Source of the DNA: Alkalihalophilus pseudofirmus
GTDB taxonomy: Bacteria; Bacillota; Bacilli; Bacillales; Bacillaceae_D
Length of the DNA: 64,000 nt
Assembly: GCF_029094545.1 (NCBI RefSeq)
Contig: NZ_CP117835.1
Location: 1,654,001 to 1,718,000, forward strand
Direction of reading: 5' to 3'
Under the pieces are notes generated by a model. It worked only from the letters and a program-made list of their open reading frames with translations. It did not search any database and was not told the origin of the DNA. Below, one piece after another: positions 8,080 through 17,590 of the stretch. The translations under genes and the position numbers were made by a program. Every line of letters begins with the position of its first letter. The first letter of the stretch is position 1.

Positions 8080-10317
8080 ATGATAAAAAGAATACTAGAA
8101 AGCTTTCATGATTCAGATGAAGAGCGCTATCAGTATCAGGATTTCTTACTAAAAGATTTTGAAAGGGTTCTTGAAAACAATTATCTAGAACTCTCATATG
8201 TCACAGCACTATGGAAATTTACTCAGGATGAAAATAAATGCTATCTACACGCCCCTAACTTTTGGAAGAAACGAGGATATAAGCCTGTTACAAATGGGGT
8301 GTCAGTAAAGGCGAGTAGATGGTATCGTCTAGGGTTAATAAAAGATTCCTTTTATCCTATTGGAGTAGGTGAAGGATTCTCATTCATCTCATCTTTATTA
8401 GGTAATAAACATCTTCTTAGTGGCGATGATGAGATTATTTTGAAGATTAATCTTAAAAAACGTGTGGGTGGTTGGCGAAGTGAGGAATTAGAGAAGTATC
8501 AACACTTTCTAAATGGCAATGCTCTTGCTGTTGAAAATAAGACAGTGCGTAAGTTTGCACAGCTATTGAAGAGAGGAGAAGATGCCAATGATAATATCTA
8601 CACTAACTTAGAAGACATTGAACAGAAAATAATATCCGATCAGTTTCAGTTTGAATGTTTAATAGGCGTAACTAGTGAATCTAATGATCAATTAAAGACA
8701 TTGCTTAGCCTAATCAATAAATGTGTAAATGATTTAGCTGGACTGAATCGCTTTGATCTAGTTAGAGCAACCAATCATTCTGAGCCTTTCTATAATAAAG
8801 AATATCTATGTAAGCAGGAGATACTTTCTTTAACTAGTGTAAATGATTCATACGAAATTACAAATGACCTGATTCCTCAAGCTCCTGTTGTGAGTGGATC
8901 ATATGTTTCTGAATCAACAAGTGACTCTATATTTGAATTACTCCCCCGAATAGAAGTCACAAATGATTCTAATGAGCACTCTGACATTTCTAAAAGGATT
9001 ATAGCTGCTTTAAAAAGAGTGGGTGTAATAAAAGGGAAAGGAATGAAGCTAGATAGTGAATTAAGCGGATTAAGCTTTATTCGATGTCAGTATACAATAC
9101 CAGAAAACTTGGTGTTCACTAAAATATTTGAGAAGAATAAGGATTTGCGGGTGGCGTTAGGTGTACCATCTTTGACAATTGAACAGGGAGATAAGCCTGA
9201 TACAATTGCATTCTTAATACCAAAGGAGGATAGAAAACCGTTATACTTAGGCAATATTCTAAGCAGTCCAAGTAACTTATCTTCACTTTCTAAATTGGAT
9301 ATACCTTTTTTCATTGGTTTAGATCCATTAGGCGAACCAATCTTTATGTGCCTATCAGATATTAAACATTTGTTAGTTGCAGGTCAGACAGGAGGAGGAA
9401 AGTCTGTTTGGTTGAATCAAGCGATTCTTACTATGCTGTTAATGATGACACCAGAAGAGCTTGAGCTGTATCTAATTGATCCAAAGAAAGTAGAGTTTAG
9501 CCAATTCAAGCAGTTTGAGCAAGTGAAGATAGTTGAAACAGATGCTGAGAAATCAGTCTCTATCTTGGCTAATTTAATCAATATTATGGAAGAGAGATAT
9601 GAGTTATTATCTAATGCTAATGCTAAGTCATTGAAAGATTACAATGCCAAATCAAACAATAAATTACCTTATATTGTAGTTGTAGTAGATGAGTTTGCAG
9701 ATTTAAGGATGTCTAACAAGGTAGTAGTTGAACACATAGCCTCTTTAAGTCAGAAGGCTCGTGGAGCAGGTATCCATTTAATTATTGCTACTCAAAGACC
9801 TGACGTTAAGATAATTGATGGCTTCATCAAAGATAATCTTCCTTCTAAGATATGCTTTAGATTAGGTTCTAATAAAGCTTATTCTACCGTATTTGGAACG
9901 GGTATACCTTTTGAGTTGCTAGGTAAGGGACATGGAGCAATGAAAATAGAGGGTCAATTAAAGGAGTTTGAGCAATTTCAGAGTGCGGCTATATCACTTG
10001 ATAGCAAGGAAGAAGAAAAAGCTTATGAAAGAATAGCAAACTACTTGAAGCGAAATGGGCATAAGAAAGAATCAATAGTAGACACTGATGAATCAATAGA
10101 ACAAGAGAGCGATCTCGACAGGCTAAAGAAGATTATTGCCTCTACAGGTGAAACCAGAGTAACTACTTTACGCAAAGAGTTAGGTATACGTGGTGATAAG
10201 GTGCAAGAGTTAATGCAAGAGCTAGTAGTAGAAGGATGGCTGCATAAACACGAGTCACGCAACAAAGGATATGAGCTAATAGCAATAGATGAAGAACTAG
10301 ATAAATGGAGGGAGTGA
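8080..10317 (+). CDS. FtsK/SpoIIIE-family DNA translocase
   Basis: A 745-residue protein. The Walker A motif GQTGGGKS lies near residues 435-442 and Walker B IVVVVDEFADL near 532-542, followed by ARGAGIHLIIATQRP, the classical FtsK signature. The last ~70 residues form a winged helix like the FtsK gamma domain. The N-terminal 400 residues are not membrane-spanning, unlike chromosomal SpoIIIE. The protein probably moves double-stranded DNA through the adjacent membrane channel or into a virion. Position after the VirB6-like gene favours a coupling or transfer role in a large Bacillus plasmid. The 3' end is followed by a gap with a new promoter. Confidence 0.9.
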   Translation: MIKRILESFHDSDEERYQYQDFLLKDFERVLENNYLELSYVTALWKFTQDENKCYLHAPNFWKKRGYKPVTNGVSVKASRWYRLGLIKDSFYPIGVGEGFSFISSLLGNKHLLSGDDEIILKINLKKRVGGWRSEELEKYQHFLNGNALAVENKTVRKFAQLLKRGEDANDNIYTNLEDIEQKIISDQFQFECLIGVTSESNDQLKTLLSLINKCVNDLAGLNRFDLVRATNHSEPFYNKEYLCKQEILSLTSVNDSYEITNDLIPQAPVVSGSYVSESTSDSIFELLPRIEVTNDSNEHSDISKRIIAALKRVGVIKGKGMKLDSELSGLSFIRCQYTIPENLVFTKIFEKNKDLRVALGVPSLTIEQGDKPDTIAFLIPKEDRKPLYLGNILSSPSNLSSLSKLDIPFFIGLDPLGEPIFMCLSDIKHLLVAGQTGGGKSVWLNQAILTMLLMMTPEELELYLIDPKKVEFSQFKQFEQVKIVETDAEKSVSILANLINIMEERYELLSNANAKSLKDYNAKSNNKLPYIVVVVDEFADLRMSNKVVVEHIASLSQKARGAGIHLIIATQRPDVKIIDGFIKDNLPSKICFRLGSNKAYSTVFGTGIPFELLGKGHGAMKIEGQLKEFEQFQSAAISLDSKEEEKAYERIANYLKRNGHKKESIVDTDESIEQESDLDRLKKIIASTGETRVTTLRKELGIRGDKVQELMQELVVEGWLHKHESRNKGYELIAIDEELDKWRE

Positions 10318-10370
10318 CACATACATAGTCGCTTCCTTCTCCAATTAATAAAATAAATTAAAATAAATAG

Positions 10371-10399
10371 TTGACGTATTAACTAGTTTATATTATTCT
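10371..10399 (+). promoter_or_regulatory. Probable sigma-A promoter
   Basis: TTGACG (10371-10376), a 17-base spacer and TATTCT (10394-10399). It sits in the gap before the XRE gene and so probably drives the XRE-helicase-primase operon. Confidence 0.55.
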
Positions 10400-10431
10400 A
10401 TTATTAACTTATTAATAAAGGAGGAGAGAAG

Positions 10432-10623
10432 TTGAGAGGGAAACAACTTAAAATTTTACGCATTCAGCATGACATAAAGGCAAAAGACATTGCATTGGCA
10501 CTAGGGGTGAGCAAAGCGTACATAAGCATCCTAGAGAACGAAGTGCAGCAAATACCTAAACATATCTACGAGAAGTGGACTACATACATAGAAACTGTCA
10601 GCAATAACATTACAATAAATTAA
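10432..10623 (+). CDS. Small XRE-family regulator, 63 aa
   Basis: TTG start with GGAGGAG 5-8 bases upstream. Residues 5-45 form a Cro/C1 helix-turn-helix (LKILRIQHDIKAKDIALALG then SKAYISILENEVQ). First gene after a clear promoter and directly before the helicase, so probably the autoregulator of the replication operon. Confidence 0.78.
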   Translation: MRGKQLKILRIQHDIKAKDIALALGVSKAYISILENEVQQIPKHIYEKWTTYIETVSNNITIN

Positions 10624-10643
10624 AATGATAAGGGGTTGTTAGT

Positions 10644-12842
10644 TTGAACGAGACTATTAGTTTAAGAGTAGAGGTAGCGAAAGAGATTAGATACTTCGAT
10701 AACGGATTTGGTATTTATAGCTTTTATCCATTAAGCAATCATAGCTCTGTAAAGATCAATAAGTCATACGGGAACTTCTCGGTAAAAGGAAATACATTTC
10801 AATTGGCTGAAGGAATGGAGTATGAGATTGAAATCACACCAACTGAATTTCACCCTCAGTATGGTCAGGGATATGAATTTGTATCAGTAAAGCAAGACAG
10901 ACCAACATCTGCACAAGAGCAGCAAGTGTATATAAAGACACTTCTAACGGATACTCAGGCAAGAGCTATCATTGATAAGTACCCTAATGATAAGATTCTC
11001 GATTTAATGAGAGAAGATAAGTTTGATTACAGTGACATTAAAGGAATTGGAAAGAAAACGTATGTGAAAATCAAAAAGCACCTTCTAGACAATCTTGATA
11101 TTCAAGAAGCTATTATTGAGCTTAAAGATTTAAAGATTAGCTTCCCTGCTATGAAGAAACTAATTGATCACTACGGTTCAGCAGAAATGGCTGTACAGAA
11201 GATTAAAGAGAATATCTACAACCTATGTAGCGTATCTAACTTTGGCTTTAAGACAGTGGATAAGTTTGCTATGAATAGAGGCGACAGTAAAGAAAGTAGA
11301 AATAGAATTCTTGCTGGCTTAACTTTTCTACTCGCACAAGAGGAATCAAACGGTCATTGTTGGATGAGTAAGTTTACATTAATGGAGAAAGCAAGAGAAC
11401 TGTTAGAGATTTCAAGAACGATTATCGAGGACAATATTGATAGCTTACCTGAAAAAGCTTTTTATGTAGAAGGTGATACTGTAGCAAGAAGGGTTGCTTA
11501 CAATACTGAGAAAAATATCATGAAGAAGTTAATTGAATTGCGAGATGCTGAAAGTAAGATTGATGTGAAGTATGATGAGGAAAAAGTAAAAGAATTAGAA
11601 AAAGAACAGGGATTTGAATACTCAGATGAGCAACGAGAAGCAATTAAGTTGGCTATGGAGAATAATGTTTTAGTTATTAATGGTAAGGCAGGTGCAGGTA
11701 AGACAACAGTGCTTAAAGGTATTGTAAAGTTACTTGATCAGTATAATCATGCTGCTTGTGCATTATCTGGAAAAGCAAGTAAAGTTCTTTCAGAAAATGG
11801 ATTACAGGGTAGTACGATACATAGATTATTGGGAATTGAATCAGATGGCTTTAAATACAATGAGGATAATCCTCTTCCTAAGCATATCTTGTTTATTGAT
11901 GAAACGAGTATGATTAATATCTATCTCTTCTTTGACATTCTCAGAGCAGTAGAGAATGGATATAAGCTTATTATCGTAGGAGATGATGGTCAGCTCAGTT
12001 CAATTGGCTCAGGTGCTGTATTAAGGGATTTACTTGCTTCTGACTTACTTCCTACGATTGAGTTAACTAAAGTACAACGTCAAGCAGAGAAGTCAGGCAT
12101 CCTTTCTATTGCTAATAAGATTCGTGAGGGCGAACAGATTATCAAAAGTGGTGACTATGGTAAAAAGGTGTTTGGTGAACTGAAGGATCTGCTGGTCATT
12201 CCAATGGAACATAAGGAGCAAATTATTGATTTGACGATTGATATTGCAAAGAGGAAATTTATCAATAAAGACTTGCATGAGTTTCAATTCATTACTGGAA
12301 GGAAGCAAGGTGGAGATATAAGCGTATACGAGCTTAATAACGCCTTACAGAAGGTCTTTAATGAGAAGAAGGGTAAACCTATTGAGAAGAATAAATACTC
12401 GTTCTATGAGGGCGACAAGGTTATCCAATGTGGAAATAACTATGATGTAGATGGAACAGGTGTAAATGTCTTTAATGGAACAATTGGAATCATTGAGAAG
12501 ATTGAACATGGAGTAACTGATATTGATAAAAAGAAGAAGAACTTTATCCATATTCAGTTTGAAGGAATTGAAGAACCAGTTGTTTACACTGAGGATGATA
12601 TGATTATGATTGAGTTGGCTTATGCGATATCAACACATCGTAGTCAAGGTAGTACCATTCCATACGTCATCTTTGTGTTTGACTATGCTTCATATATGCT
12701 ACTGAGCAAACAGTTCTGTTATACGGGGATTACAAGAGCTAAGAAGGGTGCTGTAATGATTTGTGAGTTAAGTGCCTTACGCCATGCAATTAAAACTGAT
12801 GTAAGTGATATGAGAAGAACGTTCTTGAGTGAGTTGTTATAA
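10644..12842 (+). CDS. RecD2-like ATP-dependent DNA helicase
   Basis: The 732-residue superfamily 1 helicase shows an N-terminal region with a helix-hairpin-helix (IKGIGKKTYVKIKKHLL, ~132-148), Walker A GKAGAGKTT (~347-355), DETSMI (motif II), GDDGQLSSIGSG (motif III) and C-terminal THRSQGST and TGITRAKKG. RecD2 unwinds DNA 5'-3' and is common in Firmicutes and their plasmids. The TTG start has an AGGGG site. It lies just before the primase gene, so it probably serves replication of the element. Confidence 0.9.
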   Translation: MNETISLRVEVAKEIRYFDNGFGIYSFYPLSNHSSVKINKSYGNFSVKGNTFQLAEGMEYEIEITPTEFHPQYGQGYEFVSVKQDRPTSAQEQQVYIKTLLTDTQARAIIDKYPNDKILDLMREDKFDYSDIKGIGKKTYVKIKKHLLDNLDIQEAIIELKDLKISFPAMKKLIDHYGSAEMAVQKIKENIYNLCSVSNFGFKTVDKFAMNRGDSKESRNRILAGLTFLLAQEESNGHCWMSKFTLMEKARELLEISRTIIEDNIDSLPEKAFYVEGDTVARRVAYNTEKNIMKKLIELRDAESKIDVKYDEEKVKELEKEQGFEYSDEQREAIKLAMENNVLVINGKAGAGKTTVLKGIVKLLDQYNHAACALSGKASKVLSENGLQGSTIHRLLGIESDGFKYNEDNPLPKHILFIDETSMINIYLFFDILRAVENGYKLIIVGDDGQLSSIGSGAVLRDLLASDLLPTIELTKVQRQAEKSGILSIANKIREGEQIIKSGDYGKKVFGELKDLLVIPMEHKEQIIDLTIDIAKRKFINKDLHEFQFITGRKQGGDISVYELNNALQKVFNEKKGKPIEKNKYSFYEGDKVIQCGNNYDVDGTGVNVFNGTIGIIEKIEHGVTDIDKKKKNFIHIQFEGIEEPVVYTEDDMIMIELAYAISTHRSQGSTIPYVIFVFDYASYMLLSKQFCYTGITRAKKGAVMICELSALRHAIKTDVSDMRRTFLSELL

Positions 12843-12878
12843 TTAATTAAAATTATTTTATAATTAAGGGTGATTGTT

Positions 12879-14720
12879 TTGAAACTTATGCTAGACACTA
12901 AGGAATACAAAAGCAAGCCAGTATCAGCAGGTGAGGTTACGAGTAGGGTTGTAAGATACCCTACTGACCTTTCTCCTGAATCTTTGGCTAATGAAATAGT
13001 TAAAGGTAAAAGTTTCGTAGCTGGATATTTAAATAATAAAGTGAACGGTAAGATTAAGAGACGTGTTGACTGTTGGACTTCGCAGCAAATTATTTGTATG
13101 GATTTTGATGATAACTACAGAATTGAAGAAGCCATTAATGACTTTAAGGATATTGGAATGTTTATCTATAAGACTTTTAATCACACTGATGAACACCATA
13201 AGATTAGAGTTGTATTGGCTTTAGATAAACCTGTAACTAATTACAATCAATTTTATAGACTGATGAATGAATTACATAAACTCTATCCTCAATGTGATCA
13301 AAGTTGTAAAGATGGTAGTAGACTATTCTACGGAGGTAAAGAGTGTATTATTTTAAATTATAATAATAGAATTAAACTTGAAGATTACATTGATACCTCT
13401 ATTGATTATTCTTCTATTAAAACAACCGCTAATACTACTAAAAGTAACAATACTAATACTAAACAAGTCAATATTACAAGCAGTCAAGTACAGGTGGTTA
13501 CTAGTGTTTTAAATAATATACTCCCTTGTAACCACCACAACTTGAATATGATAAAACTCATTAAAAATAAGGATATTGAAGCATTACAGAGAATTTTAAG
13601 TCCAAGTCCAGTTGTATTTTACACTTACACAGAAGTATATGATTATATTAAGCAGCAAGATTTGAGATTACTGTTGGGATTAGGGGAGGGTAGCTGCTCT
13701 TGTTTATTTCATGAAGATAGCAACCCTAGTGCTAACATCTTCTATGGTGATGAAGTGCAAGGGTACATATATAAATGCTTTAGTGAGAAATGTACATTTA
13801 AAACAGGCACAATAAGAAAAGTCATTGAAAGGATTCTTGGCTGCAATAAAGTAGAAGGTTTGAATTTCTTGATGAAACTCTATAGAATTGAATTGAAGGA
13901 AACTGATTGGCAGAAAGAACAAAGAAGAATCATTGATGAAAACATTCGATACTTAATGAGCATTGATTTACAAGAAGAATATCCAGAGTTATACATAAGA
14001 ATTAAAAGATATTTAGGTGATCTGACCATATTGCATAATATTGCAAAAGAGAATCTTCCTGCTGAACACTATAGCGATGAGAAAATTGAGTACTTGTTTT
14101 ATGCTAGTGTGAGACATATAGCAAACATTAAAGGCATTAAAAATATAAAAAGAGTTAATGATATTGTATCTTTGTTTGCTTATTTAGGATTGATATTTAA
14201 GAAAACGAAAGATGATATGCCACAGAGAATGATTGAAGATGTATCGAAAGTAATGAGTGATAAAAAATCTGATAAGTTAACGTTCTTTGCTTTACCGTCA
14301 TACTCACATGAGATTATGACATTTGGTGAGGAAAAAGCTGTAGAGTTCAAAGAAAAACATTTCTCGATGAAAGGATGGTCTAGAGAGATGCTTCTAAGAT
14401 CACTAGGTGATGAAGAGGCAAATAGAGTATATCCATTGCAAAAAGGTAAGCAGCTATCTAAACAGAGTGAGTGCAATGTGAGTAAATTGGAGACGTATTG
14501 TTTAGACTTACTTAATGAAAATGGATGGATTATTGAAAGTGAAATCGTTAATAATGTTGTTCTGAGCTTTGGTGGTAAAGAGTATAAGAAAATACAAATT
14601 AAGAAAATGCTTGGGGAGTTTATTGATAAGTACGATTTAAAAAGAAGTAGATTAAATAAGAAGATAAAAAATCTTCTCAATGTAGAGTATGAGGGTTCAC
14701 CATTTATTATATATAAGTAA
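12879..14720 (+). CDS. Replication primase: AEP-type core plus CHC2-like zinc ribbon
   Basis: The 613-residue protein has CMDFDDN near residues 73-79, the h-D-h-D metal site of archaeo-eukaryotic primases. An HHKIRVVLAL segment (~105-115) fits the s-x-H/R strand, and a later acidic position lies near DGSRLFYGG. A DnaG-like zinc ribbon follows around residues 272-310 (CSCLFHED, then YKCFSEKCTFKTG). The C-terminal half is helical and basic and may bind DNA or the origin. Known primase-polymerases of plasmids and phages start replication with this arrangement. The TTG start at 12879 is favoured by AAGGGTG. A strong terminator follows. Confidence 0.75.
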   Translation: MKLMLDTKEYKSKPVSAGEVTSRVVRYPTDLSPESLANEIVKGKSFVAGYLNNKVNGKIKRRVDCWTSQQIICMDFDDNYRIEEAINDFKDIGMFIYKTFNHTDEHHKIRVVLALDKPVTNYNQFYRLMNELHKLYPQCDQSCKDGSRLFYGGKECIILNYNNRIKLEDYIDTSIDYSSIKTTANTTKSNNTNTKQVNITSSQVQVVTSVLNNILPCNHHNLNMIKLIKNKDIEALQRILSPSPVVFYTYTEVYDYIKQQDLRLLLGLGEGSCSCLFHEDSNPSANIFYGDEVQGYIYKCFSEKCTFKTGTIRKVIERILGCNKVEGLNFLMKLYRIELKETDWQKEQRRIIDENIRYLMSIDLQEEYPELYIRIKRYLGDLTILHNIAKENLPAEHYSDEKIEYLFYASVRHIANIKGIKNIKRVNDIVSLFAYLGLIFKKTKDDMPQRMIEDVSKVMSDKKSDKLTFFALPSYSHEIMTFGEEKAVEFKEKHFSMKGWSREMLLRSLGDEEANRVYPLQKGKQLSKQSECNVSKLETYCLDLLNENGWIIESEIVNNVVLSFGGKEYKKIQIKKMLGEFIDKYDLKRSRLNKKIKNLLNVEYEGSPFIIYK

Positions 14721-14749
14721 ATTAAAATTATTAATTCAATACATACCTT

Positions 14750-14777
14750 AGAGACGTGTAACTAGCGTCTCTTTTTT
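14750..14777 (+). terminator. Rho-independent terminator after primase
   Basis: AGAGACG and CGTCTCT form a perfect 7-bp stem with a 9-base loop, followed by a run of T. It ends the 10.4-14.7 kb operon. Confidence 0.9.
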
Positions 14778-15356
14778 GTGTTCTATTTTATATAGGGTAG
14801 TAGTGTATGTGAGTAGGGATACGTTTAAATTGTAAAATAAGCCCCCTCTATATGGATAGCTGCTTATATATATGGATGATGTGTTAGACGTAGAGGTATG
14901 AGTAAAGTGATTGATCTGTGAGTAGTGTGCCAGTCGAAAGTGTGTGATCAGATGAGTGAGTTGAGTGATTAATAGTAGATACGATAAGGGTTATGTGAGG
15001 ATTAAAGTGTGAGTAGAGTGAGATATATGAAGAGAGGAAAACAGGTGTCGTATTTGAGGGTGTAAAGTGAGTAAAGAGTAGATAAGATGGGAGATATGTG
15101 AGGATTAGGAGGGTAAGATGATCGAAAAGAGTAGATGGGATAAGGGGTTGAGTAGGATGAGAGTGGAAAAAGGGGTGATTTAGGGTAAAGTGGGGAGAGA
15201 GAATAGTGAGGGGAATGGGGATATTTTCGAGAGAAAGTCGAGAGGGGAATTATCGAGTGGAAAATTAAAGTGAGTGGACGGATAAATGTGTTTGGCACAT
15301 AGAAAACCTAGTGTCAAGTCCATTTAACGTTAATTATGCCCCTCCTATATAAATTT

Positions 15357-15445
15357 ATCACTATATAATTAGAGTTATGTAGTGATATAACCTTCTTTAT
15401 TATTTTATTTTATTAAGACTATATAATTTTGTATTATGTAGTGAT
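15357..15445 (+). repeat. Two direct copies of an ACTATATAAT...TTATGTAGT hairpin
   Basis: Copy 1 (15357-15386) and copy 2 (15417-15445) each form an imperfect palindrome with ATCACTATATAA-type and TTATGTAGTGAT-type arms around a short loop. A third copy, in inverse orientation and 27/29 identical to copy 2, lies at 33248-33276. Possibly binding or recombination sites. Confidence 0.65.
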
Positions 15446-15511
15446 GAATCCGACCAATTGAATCAAAATGAAAAATTTAAATGAACGAAAAAAGATAGAA
15501 TTATAATTGCA

Positions 15512-15561
15512 GCCGAGACCACTATACCACTGTACTAATGAACTAGTACACTGATATCGGC
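15512..15561. other. Stem-loop at the strand-composition switch
   Basis: Outer arms GCCGA (15512-15516) and TCGGC (15557-15561) enclose a perfect inner hairpin, TGTACTA-N6-TAGTACA (15531-15550). It lies exactly between the C-poor and G-poor arms. It is not followed by a T run, so it is unlikely to be a simple terminator. It could be an origin hairpin. Confidence 0.5.
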
Positions 15562-16413
15562 AAGGGTAACAGGCGGTTAAAGTTATAAGACTTACCTTTC
15601 TTCTCCTCACTCCTTCCTTACACTCACCAACTCACACTCCTTCTTTCCTTATCTCCTCTTATCTCATCCTCACTTGTCACCAAACCAAACCACACAGCCC
15701 AAACCAACTCATTCCCTCACACTATCCTATCTCCTCACACTATCCTATCTCCTCACACTCACACTATCCACCCTTACCTCACACTATCCACTGTCCATCT
15801 ATCCATCCATCCATTCCTTATCCATTGTCCCAACAAACTCAACTCAACTCACATCATCCTCACACTATTATACATCTATCATATATCCACTCACTTCCCA
15901 CAACTCTGATCAATCCATCATCCAAACCATTCACAAACTCACCAACCAAACGAACCCGAACAAACCAAACCGAACTACACACTCTATCACATACTAATAT
16001 ACATACTCATATATATTACTCTTACACTATCCATCACTTGCTTATCACTTGTCACACTTTAACCTCTAACATATCACACTCTTATACCTTCTTATCTCCT
16101 TATCTTATCCTTATATCCATCTATCCTTATACTTCCCTTATACATCTATTACCTTTATATATCCTCTTATACTATACTTACTATCTATTACTATACATAC
16201 TCTTCACACTTACCATACTATCCACTAAGCAACCTTACAAGGCTATACAGAGCCATACACATTCTATACAACTCTAACACCAAACAATAAATAAACCTTT
16301 ACAATAATTAAAAATTAATATACAATAGATAATGATACACATATACTATCATATCTCTTCACTATGTATTACGTATCACACTACATATCTACATATCAAA
16401 AGGAGGAAATACA

Positions 16414-16608
16414 ATGCAAAAGAATAAATTTTATTTCTGTTATTCACCAGTACAACACAAGTATTTACACAATAAGAAAGGACTAGCATACATATGCTCT
16501 GCTTTACATGAAACAACTCATAATAAGTTTTGGTTATATGAAAACAATGATACATTATCAAAAGCATTAGAGGATTATAGAGAGCATATGTCATTTCTTA
16601 ATAATTAG
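16414..16608 (+). CDS. Hypothetical protein, 64 aa
   Basis: ATG behind a strong AAGGAGG. The protein is rich in aromatic residues, His and Asn. First gene right of the asymmetric tract; not recognised. Confidence 0.65.
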   Translation: MQKNKFYFCYSPVQHKYLHNKKGLAYICSALHETTHNKFWLYENNDTLSKALEDYREHMSFLNN

Positions 16609-16673
16609 TTATCTAGCTTAACTTATACTTGTATCTGTTTACTAATGAACGTTATTTAAAGGAGTTGTATACC

Positions 16674-17207
16674 ATTAATAATATTGATAAATCTATTCTT
16701 ACTGCAATACAGATGCACACACAAGAAGAGGCTGCAAAGTCTGTTATTGATACGCTTGATAGTATGGGAGTAAATACCGAGAATTTAGGCGTAAGCTTAT
16801 ACATACAAGATAAATCAAAGGTTAAATGGAAAACTAAAACTCACTTTGTAAAAATCTTTTCAGGGGAGTTGAAACGCTTGAGACGTAATAATATTATTGA
16901 CTATGAATCATTGGGCTTACTGACAGAATTAAGCGCATATATGGACTTTCAAGGCTGTTATTTAAGAAATGATGATGGCTCTTATATGTCCCAAAAAGAT
17001 ATAATTAATCTCACTGGTTGGGCTAGATCAAAGGTAAGTAACGTCCTTACGGACTTAATTAAAAAAGAATTGTTGCTTTTTACGACCCAAAAAGAAGATA
17101 AGAGAAAGAAAAGATATTTCTTGAATCCGAATCTTTTTTATATTGGTAATGAGATACATAAAGATATTAAAAATTATTACACTCATAAAGATAAAGAAGA
17201 GTTATAA
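16674..17207 (+). CDS. RepL-like winged-helix protein, candidate replication initiator (AUU start)
   Basis: A perfect AAAGGAG at 16658-16664 is followed 9 bases later by ATT. No ATG/GTG/TTG fits, and an in-frame TTG at 16629 has no site. The product is about 177 residues. Around residues 95-160 it has a winged helix ending in RYFLNPNLFYIG, which resembles the wing and NP-x-L-[IF] signature of Firmicute RepL proteins and related single-strand plasmid initiators. It stands next to the origin-like tract, which supports an initiator or copy-control role. A generic winged-helix regulator is the alternative. Confidence 0.55.
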   Translation: MNNIDKSILTAIQMHTQEEAAKSVIDTLDSMGVNTENLGVSLYIQDKSKVKWKTKTHFVKIFSGELKRLRRNNIIDYESLGLLTELSAYMDFQGCYLRNDDGSYMSQKDIINLTGWARSKVSNVLTDLIKKELLLFTTQKEDKRKKRYFLNPNLFYIGNEIHKDIKNYYTHKDKEEL

Positions 17208-17371
17208 TATTATCGTATTGTTTAAACTGTATAGATACTATAGATAACTTTTTTGCTGAAATGAGCTAAAAACCTAGTTATAATAAGCCTGAATGTGAAA
17301 ATAATATGTCCTCAAATTAGTACATATCTATAAATGAGTGAATAAAAATCCCTTTATAATCCATACCCTTA

Positions 17372-17407
17372 AAAATAATATGTCCTTAGATTAGGACATA
17401 TTATTTT
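17372..17407. terminator. Strong AT-rich stem-loop, probable bidirectional terminator
   Basis: AAAATAATATGTCCT (17372-17386) pairs perfectly with 17393-17407 across a 6-base loop; A-run and T-run flanks fit termination in both directions. A degenerate copy of the same hairpin lies at about 17298-17325. The 17208-17590 gap contains otherwise only the promoter listed next. Confidence 0.75.
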
Positions 17408-17519
17408 ATCTTCCTATTCTCTTCAATCCCTTATAAATCAACCTTTCCACTAACATTCCACTATTCACACTAAGCAACCAACACAAATAAATAATCATTA
17501 AAGATGATTAAAATAATAT

Positions 17520-17548
17520 TTGTATTTATTGTTCTAATGTGTTAGAAT
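17520..17548 (+). promoter_or_regulatory. Promoter with dyad operator, site 1
   Basis: TTGTAT, a 17-base spacer and TAGAAT. The dyad TTCTAA-TGTG-TTAGAA (17532-17547) covers the -10 box. It drives the zinc-ribbon gene at 17591. One of six matching sites. Confidence 0.7.
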
Positions 17549-17590
17549 TACTTATATAATAATAAAAACAAATTCTTGGAGGTTTTCAAT

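Larger units (their letters stand above)
14780..16270. other. Strand-asymmetric non-coding tract, candidate replication origin
   Basis: From about 14880 to 15300 the top strand is nearly C-free and rich in GTGAG/GAGTAG/GGAT words. From about 15600 to 16270 it is nearly G-free and rich in CTCAC/ACTATCC/CATCC words, including tandem copies around 15717-15775. Read outward from the centre, both arms are therefore C-rich and G-poor. Long frames here translate to Ser/Thr/Leu/Pro/Tyr-rich nonsense without ribosome sites. The middle (15300-15600) holds several hairpins. Position after the helicase and primase and before a RepL-like gene suggests an origin. Confidence 0.6.

Noticed and set aside
14180-14680. 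166-codon minus-strand frame inside the primase gene
   Set aside because: Its product is Phe/Leu/Ser-rich antisense composition without a ribosome site; the plus-strand primase frame has zinc and catalytic motifs.
15512-15561. tRNA or tRNA-like gene on either strand at the central hairpin
   Set aside because: No T-arm GGTTCRA-type sequence and no 7-bp acceptor stem with correct spacing; only a hairpin is supported.
15700-15790. CRISPR array suggested by repeated CTCACACTATCC words
   Set aside because: Repeats are irregular, short and without unique spacers of constant length; they reflect the G-free low-complexity tract.
15002-16277. Long open frames in the asymmetric tract (15002-15298 minus; 15674-15997 and 15825-16277 plus)
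   Set aside because: They translate to Ser/Thr/Leu/Pro/Tyr/His repeats dictated by the G-free composition, lack ribosome sites, and overlap each other; not genes.
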